Of a DNA stretch of 64,000 nucleotides, positions 8,678-17,765 are shown piece after piece (positions within the stretch are counted from its first letter, which is position 1; each line of letters opens with the position of its first letter). The stretch lies in NCBI GenBank assembly GCA_910586535.1, contig CAJUHS010000009.1, positions 41,580-105,579 on the forward strand. The letters run 5' to 3'. Made by a program: the position numbers and the translations under genes. Source of the stretch: an uncultured Oscillospiraceae bacterium (GTDB lineage: Bacteria; Bacillota; Clostridia; Oscillospirales; Ruminococcaceae). The notes under the pieces are model-generated. The model was not told the DNA's origin. It saw only the letters and a list, made by a program, of their open reading frames with translations, and made no database searches.

Positions 8678-10813
8678 CTATTTAGCTTGAGAAAGTGTTA
8701 TGCCGTTGCTGCCAAGAGGTATCTCATGATCAAGACCCACAAACTTGCCGTTCTGCTGCCATAAGACTTCTTTAACAAAGGCGTATTTATCCTCGTCCCA
8801 CGTGGTAAAATCGTCAAGGACAAGTCCGCCGGTGTCTCCTGAATTGGAATTGAAGCACCAGAATGTATGGTTTATCCTGTTGTCTTTAATAAGCTTGCGG
8901 AGGTATTTCATCCACGTCAAATTGGGTTCTCTCATAAATCCGCCCCACTCGCCTATCAGCAGCGGCGCAATATTTTCCTCCTGAATGAAAAACCAGTTGT
9001 CGCGCCAGCAGTCTTTATAGAGACTGTCAAAGCTGTAGCCGCCTTTGAACCAGGGCTGCTCGTAAACTGTAGGTCCATAATCGTGGGGAGAATACACAAG
9101 CTTGTTTTGGTATTTGCCCAGATCGATGGGATTATCCTTTACGCCGCGGAGATTTCCGCCCCACCACGTGCAGTGATAGTCTCCCATATTCGACGAGGAA
9201 AAGTCTCCGTTAGACTTTATATCCTTCGGGTAAATTTCAATTCCCTCGACCATTATCAAAACGTTGGTATTTTTGTTGAGTACTGCTTTTGCGGCTTTCT
9301 CGGCTATGTATTTCCAGTTATCCGCGTCCTTGGAGCCGTCCCACTTGGCTCTTGGAGACTCTCCTGCCTTTCCGTGAGGTTCATTTTTAAGGTCATACGC
9401 AATAATGGTGTCGTCGTTTTTGTATCTTCCGGCCATCCAAGCAAGCGCGTCCAGAAAATCCTTTTCGGAGATATCGCTGTCTGTCCAAATATTTTTCATG
9501 TGTCCCATTGAATCGGTCTTTGCACTGTGAATGTCGATCATTATTTTAATGCCGTTGGCACGGCACTGTCCCACAACGTAATCAAATATTTCGAGACTGT
9601 TCATTCCGACAAGATAAGAATTGGTAGCCTGATTGAAATTTGCATTGGGATAACTGCCGTTTGACCAGTTTTTGATAAGCTCCGCAGATATGGGGATACG
9701 CAGCAAATTGAAACCCCTGTCGGCAATAGCAGATATCGATGTGTTAAGATCGCACGCCCATAAACCGTCAAATGTATTTGTACCAGTGTTGTAACCGAAC
9801 CAGTTCACGCCTGTTAGCCAGACCTCTTTTCCTTCCTTGTCAACTATTTTGCTGCCGTCGGTAAAAAGCCAATCATCTGTAGTCGGAGGAGGAACGTCCT
9901 TTGCCTGCCTTACCGCAGGGTTATTGTTTCCCACAGAGCCGCTGTTATTATTGTTATTGCTATTATTATTTCCTCCAGAAGATGAACCCGAAACTGTTGA
10001 CGCTCCGTACTTGACCGCGGCTTCTGAGGCATCCACCGAACCGGCGTTGCAAAGGATCATACCGAAAGTCCCCTCGCTTCCCGGGTCGATATTTGAATTA
10101 TAGTCAACAGGAGTGACCGTCAGTTTTCCACCGCTGACAGAGATATCACAGTTCCACTTTTGATCGACTTTTACTCCGGAAGCTGCGGAGATCGTAACCG
10201 TCCAGCCGCCTATTGCCGACGGTGAGCCGTTCTTTACCGTCCCGTCTATCTGCGTAAACTTATCGCTGCCGTTTTCCCAGCTGTTGGAAGTATTAAGAAG
10301 CAGCGTCACTTCTGACAGCGAGCTCTCATTTTTTGTAGGCGAAGTCGCGGCAGGAGAATTTTCCTGTCTTGTGCCAGGTTCGGCGGCTTTCGGAGTTTCC
10401 GTTTGCTTTGGGGTTTGTGCAATCCCGCTTTCGGTTGCTTTAGTCTCGGCAGGAACAGGCTTTTCCTCTTGCTCTGTTTTCTCCGTCTGCTTTGTCTGTA
10501 CCGTTTCATTGGTACTGCTTACTATGTCGTTCTTTTCCGCGCCTGCGGCAGCCTCAGTCTCTGGAGTATGCTTTGCCGCAGAGGCTCCGTTTCCTCCGTA
10601 GGGATCGTAATCATCGGCAAAAGGATCGTAATCCTCTCCGAAAAAGTTGTCAGCAATAGAAGCCTCCGTTTCAGACATTTCGCTTTCCTGCACCGAACCC
10701 GCCGAAGAAGTTACGTCAGCCTCGCCCGAACCGCCGTTTCCTCCGCAGGAAGCCAACATAACCGCCGCCATTGCAGCCGATACCAGAACAGAAATTTTTC
10801 TGTTGTTTTTCAT
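8678..10813 (-). CDS. GH5 endoglucanase (cellulase), lipoprotein with CBM
   Basis: 711 residues. Lipoprotein signal with lipobox LASC (Cys23); Ser/Thr/Glu/Pro-rich linker (about 30-165); a CBM2-like cellulose-binding module (about 166-275, with GGWTVTI, QKWNCDISVSGGKLTVTPVDY and a GTFGMILCN end); Asn/Gly linker (about 278-300); GH5 catalytic TIM barrel (about 312-700). Acid/base Glu478 in DLKNEPHG, nucleophile Glu622 in LIGEWGG, substrate-site His in PHDYGP. It cuts beta-1,4-glucan at the cell surface and is held by the lipid anchor, since no dockerin is present. It starts 19 bp after ung, with GGAGGT before the ATG, so it may be cotranscribed with ung and dac. Confidence 0.93.
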   Translation of the reverse strand: MKNNRKISVLVSAAMAAVMLASCGGNGGSGEADVTSSAGSVQESEMSETEASIADNFFGEDYDPFADDYDPYGGNGASAAKHTPETEAAAGAEKNDIVSSTNETVQTKQTEKTEQEEKPVPAETKATESGIAQTPKQTETPKAAEPGTRQENSPAATSPTKNESSLSEVTLLLNTSNSWENGSDKFTQIDGTVKNGSPSAIGGWTVTISAASGVKVDQKWNCDISVSGGKLTVTPVDYNSNIDPGSEGTFGMILCNAGSVDASEAAVKYGASTVSGSSSGGNNNSNNNNNSGSVGNNNPAVRQAKDVPPPTTDDWLFTDGSKIVDKEGKEVWLTGVNWFGYNTGTNTFDGLWACDLNTSISAIADRGFNLLRIPISAELIKNWSNGSYPNANFNQATNSYLVGMNSLEIFDYVVGQCRANGIKIMIDIHSAKTDSMGHMKNIWTDSDISEKDFLDALAWMAGRYKNDDTIIAYDLKNEPHGKAGESPRAKWDGSKDADNWKYIAEKAAKAVLNKNTNVLIMVEGIEIYPKDIKSNGDFSSSNMGDYHCTWWGGNLRGVKDNPIDLGKYQNKLVYSPHDYGPTVYEQPWFKGGYSFDSLYKDCWRDNWFFIQEENIAPLLIGEWGGFMREPNLTWMKYLRKLIKDNRINHTFWCFNSNSGDTGGLVLDDFTTWDEDKYAFVKEVLWQQNGKFVGLDHEIPLGSNGITLSQAK

Positions 10814-10832
10814 GCCGATACCTCCGATGTAA

Positions 10833-11501
10833 TTATTCTACCTGCCAGTCTATAGGTTCCATGCCGTTTGCCGCCAGGAACTCATTTGCCTTTGAAAAAT
10901 GTCTGCACCCGAAAAATCCGTTGTATGCCGAAAGAGGACTTGGGTGTGCGGCTTTCAGTATCAAATGGTTAGGATTAGTTACAAGGCGAATTTTCTGTTT
11001 GGCGTTTCCTCCCCACAGCAGGAAAACTATAGGTTTTTCACGCTGATTAAGAAGCTCTATCACCCTGTCTGTAAATATCTCCCAACCCATACCCCTGTGG
11101 GAATTTGCCTGTCCCTCGCGTACTGTCAGCACCGTGTTCATAAGCAGCACACCGCTGTCCGCCCACTTTTTCAGATATCCGTGGGGAGCAGAAGGTATTC
11201 CAAGATCGGAGTACAGCTCCTTGTAAATGTTCTGGAGCGACGGCGGAATAGCCGTCCCTTTCTGCACAGAAAAGCAAAGTCCGTGAGCTTGACCCGCTCC
11301 GTGATAGGGATCCTGCCCGATAATGACAGCCTTTACGTCGGAATAAGACGTATATTTCAAAGAATTGAATATGTCGTACATATTAGGATATATCCTGCGC
11401 GTACCATATTCTGCCTTGAGAAACTCCCTCAATTTAAGGTAGTATTCCTTTTTAAATTCGTCTTTAAGAAGGTCGTCCCACTCGTTTCCTATATTAACCA
11501 T
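10833..11501 (-). CDS. ung: Uracil-DNA glycosylase (family 1)
   Basis: 222 residues, usual family length. The water-activating motif GQDPYHG (about 62-68) and the DNA-intercalation loop HPSPLSAY (about 187-194) are intact, as is LLWGGNAKQK. It removes uracil from DNA in base-excision repair. The ATG is 1 bp from the dac stop, with its GGGGGAG site inside the end of dac, so the two genes are coupled. Its position between a cell-wall peptidase and a cellulase is probably incidental. Confidence 0.97.
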   Translation of the reverse strand: MVNIGNEWDDLLKDEFKKEYYLKLREFLKAEYGTRRIYPNMYDIFNSLKYTSYSDVKAVIIGQDPYHGAGQAHGLCFSVQKGTAIPPSLQNIYKELYSDLGIPSAPHGYLKKWADSGVLLMNTVLTVREGQANSHRGMGWEIFTDRVIELLNQREKPIVFLLWGGNAKQKIRLVTNPNHLILKAAHPSPLSAYNGFFGCRHFSKANEFLAANGMEPIDWQVE

Positions 11502-11502
11502 T

Positions 11503-12612
11503 TTATACTCCCCCTCTGCTTCTTATTTCGGCAAACGCCGAATCGAGAAGCGAAATAGTTTCGTTCCATCTTATATCGGAAGCGGGCGCACCAAAGACAA
11601 TACAAATAACGTCATGGTCGAACCGCCTTGCCGTAGCGACAACGCAGTACCCTGACTGGTCGGTCATGCCCGTTTTGAAGCCGTTTGCATACATATAGTA
11701 GCAGCCGCTGTCTTCGTGAATGAGCTTGTTGGAATTTATCCAGGATATCTGCTCCCCGGATTCAAATACGGCATACTCGCTGGGCTTTGCCGCCGAAGCG
11801 GCGATAAGCGGCTTCTGTCTTGCGTACAAGGTTATTTTCAGCATATCCAATACTGTTGTGTAGTGGTTATCGTCATGGAAACCGTCCGGGTCGGCAAAAT
11901 GTGTGTTCTCCGCACCGAGGCGCTCAGCAGTGCGGTTCATCTCGTCCACAAAGGTCTTGACGGCATTTTCTGGAGTAACGATATCGCTGCCGGAAATCTT
12001 GCGTCCAACGTTTGCCGCAGCCATATAGGACGCGTCGTTTCCCGACGGGAGCATTATGGCGTCAAGCGTGGTTTCCAGATCGAGAACATTCCCCTTTTCT
12101 ATGTAAGCGAGACTTGATTCGGGATTAACAAAGTCAAGCTCGTCCCCTGCCGTGAACATAAAATCCTCGTCCACATTATCAAGAATTACCGCAGACGTAA
12201 GGATTTTTGTGGTACTTGCGGGATAACACTTCTGATCGGCGTTTTTAGCGAAAAGAACTTCGTCCGCCTGAACATCGTAAACTATCGCATACTCCGACTG
12301 AAGCACAGTTTCTATGGGATATTCCCTCCTCAGCTTTGGCTGAGGTACAATAGGCTTTTGTATCTGCACATCGGCGGGGACGTACTCTTCAGTTTCCTCA
12401 AGCAGCTCGGAATCCTCCTGAACCGAAGTCATGCAGTAATAATTATCTGCGTTAACGACCAGCGGAACATCTATCGACTTGTTGATTTGCAGCAGTCCGA
12501 AAATCGTACCCGAGACAAGGGCAAGCACAAGAAACACCCTGAACAAAGCAATTCTGCGCTTACGGCGCTTTTTAATTTCATACGGATCTTTTCTTTTCCT
12601 TTTTTTACTCAT
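11503..12612 (-). CDS. Serine-type D-Ala-D-Ala carboxypeptidase (peptidase S11)
   Basis: 369 residues. Lys/Arg-rich cytoplasmic start, one N-terminal TM helix (about 25-45), then a penicillin-binding fold with the three motifs STTK (in CYPASTTKILT), SGN (PSGNDASYMAA) and KTG (GFKTGMTDQSGYC). This family trims the terminal D-Ala of peptidoglycan stem peptides and acts outside the membrane. It lacks the long C-terminal amphipathic anchor of DacA, so it is held by the N-terminal helix. First gene of a likely dac-ung-GH5 transcription unit with a recognisable promoter at 12700-12728. Confidence 0.92.
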   Translation of the reverse strand: MSKKRKRKDPYEIKKRRKRRIALFRVFLVLALVSGTIFGLLQINKSIDVPLVVNADNYYCMTSVQEDSELLEETEEYVPADVQIQKPIVPQPKLRREYPIETVLQSEYAIVYDVQADEVLFAKNADQKCYPASTTKILTSAVILDNVDEDFMFTAGDELDFVNPESSLAYIEKGNVLDLETTLDAIMLPSGNDASYMAAANVGRKISGSDIVTPENAVKTFVDEMNRTAERLGAENTHFADPDGFHDDNHYTTVLDMLKITLYARQKPLIAASAAKPSEYAVFESGEQISWINSNKLIHEDSGCYYMYANGFKTGMTDQSGYCVVATARRFDHDVICIVFGAPASDIRWNETISLLDSAFAEIRSRGGV

Positions 12613-12682
12613 TTCTACACCCTACAACAACATTTTTGAAAATTTAACAAACCTCACGGTTTTCAAAGTCTTTTATGCAACC

Positions 12683-12728
12683 GTAAACTGTTTACAATAA
12701 TAATAACATATTTTTACTGTTATTTCAA
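12683..12728 (-). promoter_or_regulatory. Promoter of dac operon with palindrome
   Basis: On the minus strand TTGAAA (12723-12728), 17-bp spacer and TATTAT (12700-12705). Immediately downstream lies the 13-bp palindrome GTAAACTGTTTAC (12683-12695), a possible operator around the start of transcription. Confidence 0.55.
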
Positions 12729-12750
12729 TAGAAATTTTTGGAATAACATT

Positions 12751-12880
12751 CAGGACGTATTGACACTGCCGCTAAACGCTCGTTTTGCAAGCATATTTTC
12801 CGTTTTTCTGCGTTAATTTTCCTTGAAATACGAAAAATTCGTTTGCGGTCCGAAGATTTAGTACAATGTCAGCACGCCCT
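12751..12880. repeat. MITE-like element, about 130 bp, with imperfect terminal inverted repeats
   Basis: The left end AGGACGTATTGAC and right end GTCAGCACGCCCT are inverted copies matching at 10 of 13 positions. The left 49 bp also align with 16102-16150 (roughly 70% identity by eye). The interior encodes nothing. It fills part of the 500-bp spacer between dac and the GH3 gene; I see no gene, tRNA or clear terminator in the remaining 12881-13113. Confidence 0.5.
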
Positions 12881-13113
12881 GACTTATCACATAATAAGGA
12901 TTGTAAAAATTATAAGCATTTAGCCATTTTGACATCCGCATCATGAAACCTTAGTATTCTTCCAAAACATACAAGCTGCGCAATGCAGAGCCCTACCCTT
13001 GCCGTGTTATTAAACGTTAAAGATAAGTCTCTGCCGCAGCGGTATACAAATTTTATACTAATAATGCCGGTTTACGCAGTCCATTTTGGTAATATTTTTA
13101 AACCATAAACTTG

Positions 13114-15852
13114 TCAGAACCCTGCGTGGAGAAGCTCAAAGTCAATACTGATAAGGTAAAGACCTGCCGCTCCGAAATGAAGCCTTACCGTATTATTCAG
13201 CGAGAACATCGGTATATCCATTGAAATTGGTACGGGTTTTCCTCCGGTACCGTTCCATGTAAACGTCCTGATAGCTCCCGAAAAGAGCGTAACGGGAAGC
13301 TGAGCAAGCTCACTCTGCTCCGAACTTGCCGTGATCGTTATTCTGTACATTCCCGTAGAGCTCAGATTAAGTATAAACTGATAATCAGAATTTCTCGCAG
13401 TTCTGACACCGGACAAATCGACCGTAAGCTTTTTATCCAGATCGTAGCTTGGAGCATTGCGGATAATTTCATCTATCTCGCTTTCGGGCTTGTTTATCAC
13501 CTCAATTTTTTCTTCCGTACCCATAAGTCTGCGCATAACGTTGGTATCAATAAGAAAACGCAGAATATTTTCGGCGTTCCTCTGAAGCTCGCCGCGGGTA
13601 ATGCCGCCTCGTGAAAGCTCCTGCATAACGTTGTCTCCGTGACTTTCACCGCTGGAACATACCATATAAACATCGTTCTGAGCCTTTGCCATTGCGGAAA
13701 AATCGCTTTTGTCAGCTTCATGTCCACGCACGTTGATATTTGCCCACCAGTCGGTCATTGTAAATCCCCTGAAGCCCCACTGATTCCGAAGTATCTCCGT
13801 GTTCAGATCAAAGCTTCCCGCCGTCCAGAGATCGTTGACCTTGCCGTATGTCGTCATTATTGACTTTGCTCCGCCCTGCTTTACAGCTATTTCAAAGCCT
13901 TTCAGATATATCTCACGCAAAGCTCTTTCCGACACGGCGGTATCCAGAAAATGTCTGTTAGTTTCCTGATTGTTTCCGCAGAAATGCTTTATAGTTCCCG
14001 TGACTCCGTGACGGTGCATACCTATAAGCTCGGCAGAAGCCATAGTTCCCGTAAGATAGGGATCCTCGGAAAAGTACTCAAAGTTACGTCCGTTAAGCGG
14101 GTGACGGTGAATATTCATACCGGGACCAAGCAGGCAGTCCACACCGTTTGCGGACATTTCCATACCGAGGTATTCAAACAGCTCGGTAATCAGCTTCTTG
14201 TTAAATGTAGCCGCTATAAGAGTGCCATTCGGCAGACTGAACGCCTTTGTACCGCAGTCGAGCCTCATGCCTGACGGACCGTCCGAACAGCAGCCGCAGG
14301 GTACTCCCAGCTCCTCAAGACGTTTTGAAACTCCGCCGAACGCAGCCGCAGTACCCGCCGTTACTCTCGGAGAGCACATTCCCTCGCCGCGGATAATGCA
14401 GTTCAGATCGTTGTCGGTAAGCTGTGAAACAAATTCGGAAAGCGTTTTCTCACCTTTTGCAACAGCTTCAAGCTTTATGCACGTATCTCCGCCAAACGGT
14501 ATTTCCTTGGGAATATTATCCTCTCTGCGCTTGTCCTCGTCAATCTCGGAAAGCGGAACGGCTTCCATAACAGGCTTTAACGCTGCTCCCGAACCATTCG
14601 CCCTTATTCTCTCAAACGGCATTACCGGAGCAAGAGCTTGCTTTAGCTGCTCGACGATGATATCCTCGTCAGCCGTCCATGTCATTACCTTTTCCGCGCT
14701 TCTTACATCGGTACCCGCGTAAAAGCTATATTCGCCCCGTTCAATAATCCATGCGAAACGATGTCCCGTAACGCCCGAATCGTCGTAAGAAGCAATATCG
14801 GAAAGCTTTACGGAAATCGTAAGCTTTTGACTTTCCCCGGGAGCAAGACAACCGGTTTTTTCATATCCGCAGAGAACGCGTGAGGGTTTGCCAAGCTTGC
14901 CCTGAGGAGACTGACAGTACACCTGAATGACCTCCTTGCCGCTGAGGTCACCGATATTTTTTACCTTTGCGGAAATAATAAATTCACCGCCGTTTTTCTC
15001 CGCGGAAAAAGCAGTCTCAAATTTTGTGTAAGAAAGTCCGAAACCAAAAGGATAGCGCACGCGGTCTTTTGCAAAGGTCTCGAACCAGCGGTATCCCACA
15101 TAGATATCCTCGGTGTAAAAGTTCCTTTCAGTGTTTCCGAAATATTTATGAGAGGGATAATCCGCGATGTCATAAGCAATAGTGTCGGGAAGCTTTCCGC
15201 AGGGAGATATCTCCCCCATGAGCACTTTTGCAGCTCCTGTGCCGCCTGTCATTCCTCCCTGCCATAAGTACAATACCGCGTCGGGAGAAAACTCGTCAAC
15301 AAATCCCATATCTATGATATTTCCCGTGTTCAGGACAACTATCATTTTTTTAAAGCAGCGGCGGATTTTTTTCAGCATATCCTTTTCCCCTGCTGTAAGG
15401 AAATAGGAGCCCTCCTCTGCTTTATTATCGTGCTCCTCGCCCGCTGTTCTTCCTATCACAGCTATCGCCGTCTTGGAAGTCTCCGCAATTTTTGCAACGA
15501 TATCGTCCGTAAGCTCAAATTCCTGCTGACACCAAGGCTCCTCGCTCCAGCCGTCTCCCAGATCAAACGGCTGCTTCTCCGCCTGTTTCTTGTAAAATTC
15601 CAGCAGTTCTTCGTTAAGCATCGCACCCGCCTCCAGCAGACCGTCCACAATGCCTGTTACCTTATGTACGTTTACCAGTCCTCCAGAGCCGGTTCCGCTT
15701 TTGTAATAGTCAAGCTGTATCCTGCCGAAAACGGCTATCTCCCCGTCCTTTGAAACAGGAAGCGCAGCATTGTCGTTTTTCAGCATAACAACACCCTCCG
15801 CGGCGGTCTCGGCTGCTTTTTCAAGATATTTGTTCCAGTCAAGAATTTTCAA
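13114..15852 (-). CDS. GH3 beta-glucosidase with inverted domain order
   Basis: 912 residues from a TTG start at 15852 with AAGGAGAGG upstream. Normal GH3 enzymes run barrel then alpha/beta-sandwich; here the sandwich domain is first (AAEGVVMLKNDNAALPV at about 18), then the fibronectin-III-like part (RYPFGFGLSYTKFE), and the TIM-barrel last (about 470-790) with DGPSGMR, KHFCGNNQE and nucleophile Asp701 in TMTDWWA. About 100 further C-terminal residues form an extra predicted beta domain. The reversed order is known from Ruminococcus albus and Butyrivibrio beta-glucosidases. No signal peptide, so it should hydrolyse imported cello-oligosaccharides in the cytoplasm. Confidence 0.92.
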   Translation of the reverse strand: MKILDWNKYLEKAAETAAEGVVMLKNDNAALPVSKDGEIAVFGRIQLDYYKSGTGSGGLVNVHKVTGIVDGLLEAGAMLNEELLEFYKKQAEKQPFDLGDGWSEEPWCQQEFELTDDIVAKIAETSKTAIAVIGRTAGEEHDNKAEEGSYFLTAGEKDMLKKIRRCFKKMIVVLNTGNIIDMGFVDEFSPDAVLYLWQGGMTGGTGAAKVLMGEISPCGKLPDTIAYDIADYPSHKYFGNTERNFYTEDIYVGYRWFETFAKDRVRYPFGFGLSYTKFETAFSAEKNGGEFIISAKVKNIGDLSGKEVIQVYCQSPQGKLGKPSRVLCGYEKTGCLAPGESQKLTISVKLSDIASYDDSGVTGHRFAWIIERGEYSFYAGTDVRSAEKVMTWTADEDIIVEQLKQALAPVMPFERIRANGSGAALKPVMEAVPLSEIDEDKRREDNIPKEIPFGGDTCIKLEAVAKGEKTLSEFVSQLTDNDLNCIIRGEGMCSPRVTAGTAAAFGGVSKRLEELGVPCGCCSDGPSGMRLDCGTKAFSLPNGTLIAATFNKKLITELFEYLGMEMSANGVDCLLGPGMNIHRHPLNGRNFEYFSEDPYLTGTMASAELIGMHRHGVTGTIKHFCGNNQETNRHFLDTAVSERALREIYLKGFEIAVKQGGAKSIMTTYGKVNDLWTAGSFDLNTEILRNQWGFRGFTMTDWWANINVRGHEADKSDFSAMAKAQNDVYMVCSSGESHGDNVMQELSRGGITRGELQRNAENILRFLIDTNVMRRLMGTEEKIEVINKPESEIDEIIRNAPSYDLDKKLTVDLSGVRTARNSDYQFILNLSSTGMYRITITASSEQSELAQLPVTLFSGAIRTFTWNGTGGKPVPISMDIPMFSLNNTVRLHFGAAGLYLISIDFELLHAGF

Positions 15853-16101
15853 AGCTATCCTCTCCTTGCATAAAATTTTATTAGCATACTCAGTAGTTTA
15901 CATAGTGCAGAAAACATTTTCATAAATCTGAATTTCCTGCGCTTACTCATTTGGCAGAATAAATAGAAAGCGCGGCATTTTCACTTGACTAACGTCCGCT
16001 GCGATTATAATTTATCACACCCTGTAAAAAAATAATACCGCAATTTTGCTCTTTATGTCAAATTTTTGCTGATTTTATACTGATATATCCTGCTGTAATA
16101 T

Positions 16102-16150
16102 TAGAATGTGCTGACACTACCGCTCATCGCTCACATTGCAGGCATATTTA
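16102..16150. repeat. Degenerate copy of the MITE-like repeat
   Basis: Shares TGACACT, CCGCT, CGCTC, TTGCA and GCATATTT in order with 12751-12799, and AATGTGCTGAC corresponds to the AGGGCGTGCTGAC end. Only one end was found. It lies in the 426-bp spacer between the GH3 and alcohol dehydrogenase genes, which otherwise holds only the terminator at 16183. Confidence 0.5.
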
Positions 16151-16182
16151 TTGCCCCACTTGATTATATCAGATTTATAACA

Positions 16183-16210
16183 AAAAATCCAGCCATACAG
16201 CTGGATTTTT
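16183..16210 (-). terminator. Intrinsic terminator of alcohol dehydrogenase gene
   Basis: A 10-bp stem AAAAATCCAG (16183-16192) with CTGGATTTTT (16201-16210) and 8-nt loop, ending in a T-run in the leftward direction, about 70 bp after the stop. Confidence 0.75.
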
Positions 16211-16278
16211 CAACAGATTAAGGCAATACTGAAAAATCAGAACTGCATTAATTTATAAAATTTTTTATCCGAACGGAC

Positions 16279-17496
16279 TCAGAAATCAACTTCCGTATCA
16301 TAGTAGCAGCACTTGAGCAGCTTTTCCATTTCCTCAACAGAGGGCTGACGTGGATTAGAGCCTGTGCAGGCGTCTCCTATAGCGTTTACGGCAATATCGT
16401 GCAGTCTCTCAAGGAATACCTCCTCAGGAACAAAACCCTGATCGGCAGGATAGCTGTCAGCACCGTAATTCTTTATGCAGTGAGGAATATTCAAGTCATC
16501 GTTCATTTTGCGCAGATAAGCGATAAGAAGCTTTATCTTTTCTTCCGCCGTATTTCCGCCAAGCTTCATAAAGTCTGCGATCTCGGCATAGCGAGCCGCC
16601 GCCTCGGGATTTTTTGCGTTGAATGCGATAACTTTCGGTAAGTACATTGCATTTGCCGCACCGTGGATAATGTGCGCACCCTTATCTGCAAACGCCGCTC
16701 CGGTCTTATGAGCCATGGAGTGAACTATGCCAAGCAGAGCGTTGGAGAAAGCCATACCTGCAAGGCACTGAGCGTCGTGCATCTGAGCACGTTTTTCCAT
16801 ATCGCCATTGTAGGAATCCACAAGATCGTTCTGAATCATTTTGATCGCGTGAAGCGCAAGAGGATCGGTATAGCTGCAGTGCGCAGTTGAAACATAAGCT
16901 TCCACAGCATGAGTGATAGCGTCCATACCTGTATGTGCCACAAGCTTTTTAGGCATTGTTTCAGCAAGCTCGGGATCAACAATAGCAACGTCGGGAGTGA
17001 TCTCGAAATCAGCGATAGGGTACTTGATACCCTTGTTATAATCTGTTATTATGGAGAAAGCAGTTACTTCGGTAGCTGTACCGGAAGTGGACGAAATTGC
17101 GCAGAACCTTGCCTTGCGGCGCAGACTGGGGATACCGAACACCTTGCACATATCTTCAAAAGTGATGTCGGGATACTCATATTTGATCCACATTGCTTTT
17201 GCAGCGTCGATAGGTGATCCGCCGCCGATAGCGACGATCCAATCGGGGCCAAATTTAAGCATAGCCTCCGCGCCTTTCATAACGGTATCAACGGACGGAT
17301 CAGGCTCGATACCTTCGAACAGCTCGACCTCCATGCCTGCTTCCTTAAGGTAATTAACCGTTTTGTCAAGGAAACCGAATTTTTTCATTGAGCCTCCGCC
17401 CACGCATACCATAGCCTTTTTGCCCTCAAAGGTTTTAAGGGCTTCCAAAGCTCCTTTTCCGTGATAAAGATCGCGTGGAAGTGTAAAACGTGCCAT
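16279..17496 (-). CDS. Iron-containing (group III) alcohol dehydrogenase
   Basis: 405 residues, usual length. N-terminal NAD(P)-binding half with GGGSPIDAAKAMW; all-helical C-terminal half with metal ligands in the motifs HTGMDAITHAVEAY (Asp and context), LGIVHSMAHKTGAAF (two His) and GAANAMYLP. The family interconverts aldehydes or ketones with alcohols using NAD(P)H and Fe2+ (butanol, ethanol and 1,3-propanediol dehydrogenases); the substrate is not readable. In a fermenter it would dispose of reducing equivalents, and a Rex-like operator lies in its promoter region. ACGGAGG precedes the ATG. Confidence 0.93.
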   Translation of the reverse strand: MARFTLPRDLYHGKGALEALKTFEGKKAMVCVGGGSMKKFGFLDKTVNYLKEAGMEVELFEGIEPDPSVDTVMKGAEAMLKFGPDWIVAIGGGSPIDAAKAMWIKYEYPDITFEDMCKVFGIPSLRRKARFCAISSTSGTATEVTAFSIITDYNKGIKYPIADFEITPDVAIVDPELAETMPKKLVAHTGMDAITHAVEAYVSTAHCSYTDPLALHAIKMIQNDLVDSYNGDMEKRAQMHDAQCLAGMAFSNALLGIVHSMAHKTGAAFADKGAHIIHGAANAMYLPKVIAFNAKNPEAAARYAEIADFMKLGGNTAEEKIKLLIAYLRKMNDDLNIPHCIKNYGADSYPADQGFVPEEVFLERLHDIAVNAIGDACTGSNPRQPSVEEMEKLLKCCYYDTEVDF

Positions 17497-17567
17497 AAAA
17501 CATTACCTCCGTATAATATAAATTTAAATATAAATAATACCGTTTGAACGGCATTATCGCCCACATT

Positions 17568-17585
17568 GTGTTAAATATTTAACAA
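17568..17585. promoter_or_regulatory. Rex-like operator upstream of alcohol dehydrogenase
   Basis: The site contains a perfect 16-bp palindrome TGTTAAATATTTAACA (17569-17584); the 18-mer fits the clostridial Rex consensus TTGTTAANNNNTTAACAA at every defined position but the first. Rex represses fermentation genes when NADH is low. Confidence 0.65.
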
Positions 17586-17687
17586 TTATAATTATATCAC
17601 CGTTTAATTGATTTGTCAATAGAAAAAGAAAAAAATTAACGTCTTTTGTGAAAATTATACAGATATTTATATAAAATCAACAAAAAC

Positions 17688-17714
17688 GGACTTCCATTAT
17701 TATTTCGGAAGTCC
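17688..17714 (-). terminator. Terminator downstream of queH
   Basis: An 8-bp stem GGACTTCC / GGAAGTCC with 11-nt loop followed leftward by GTTTTTG, about 50 bp after the queH stop. Confidence 0.65.
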
Positions 17715-17765
17715 ATGACCATTTAAGATAACAATAATACGGCAGCTTTTGCTGCCAACATCATG

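Noticed and set aside
9950..9995. Microsatellite (ATT-type repeat)
   Set aside because: It is the Asn-rich linker codons of the GH5 cellulase.
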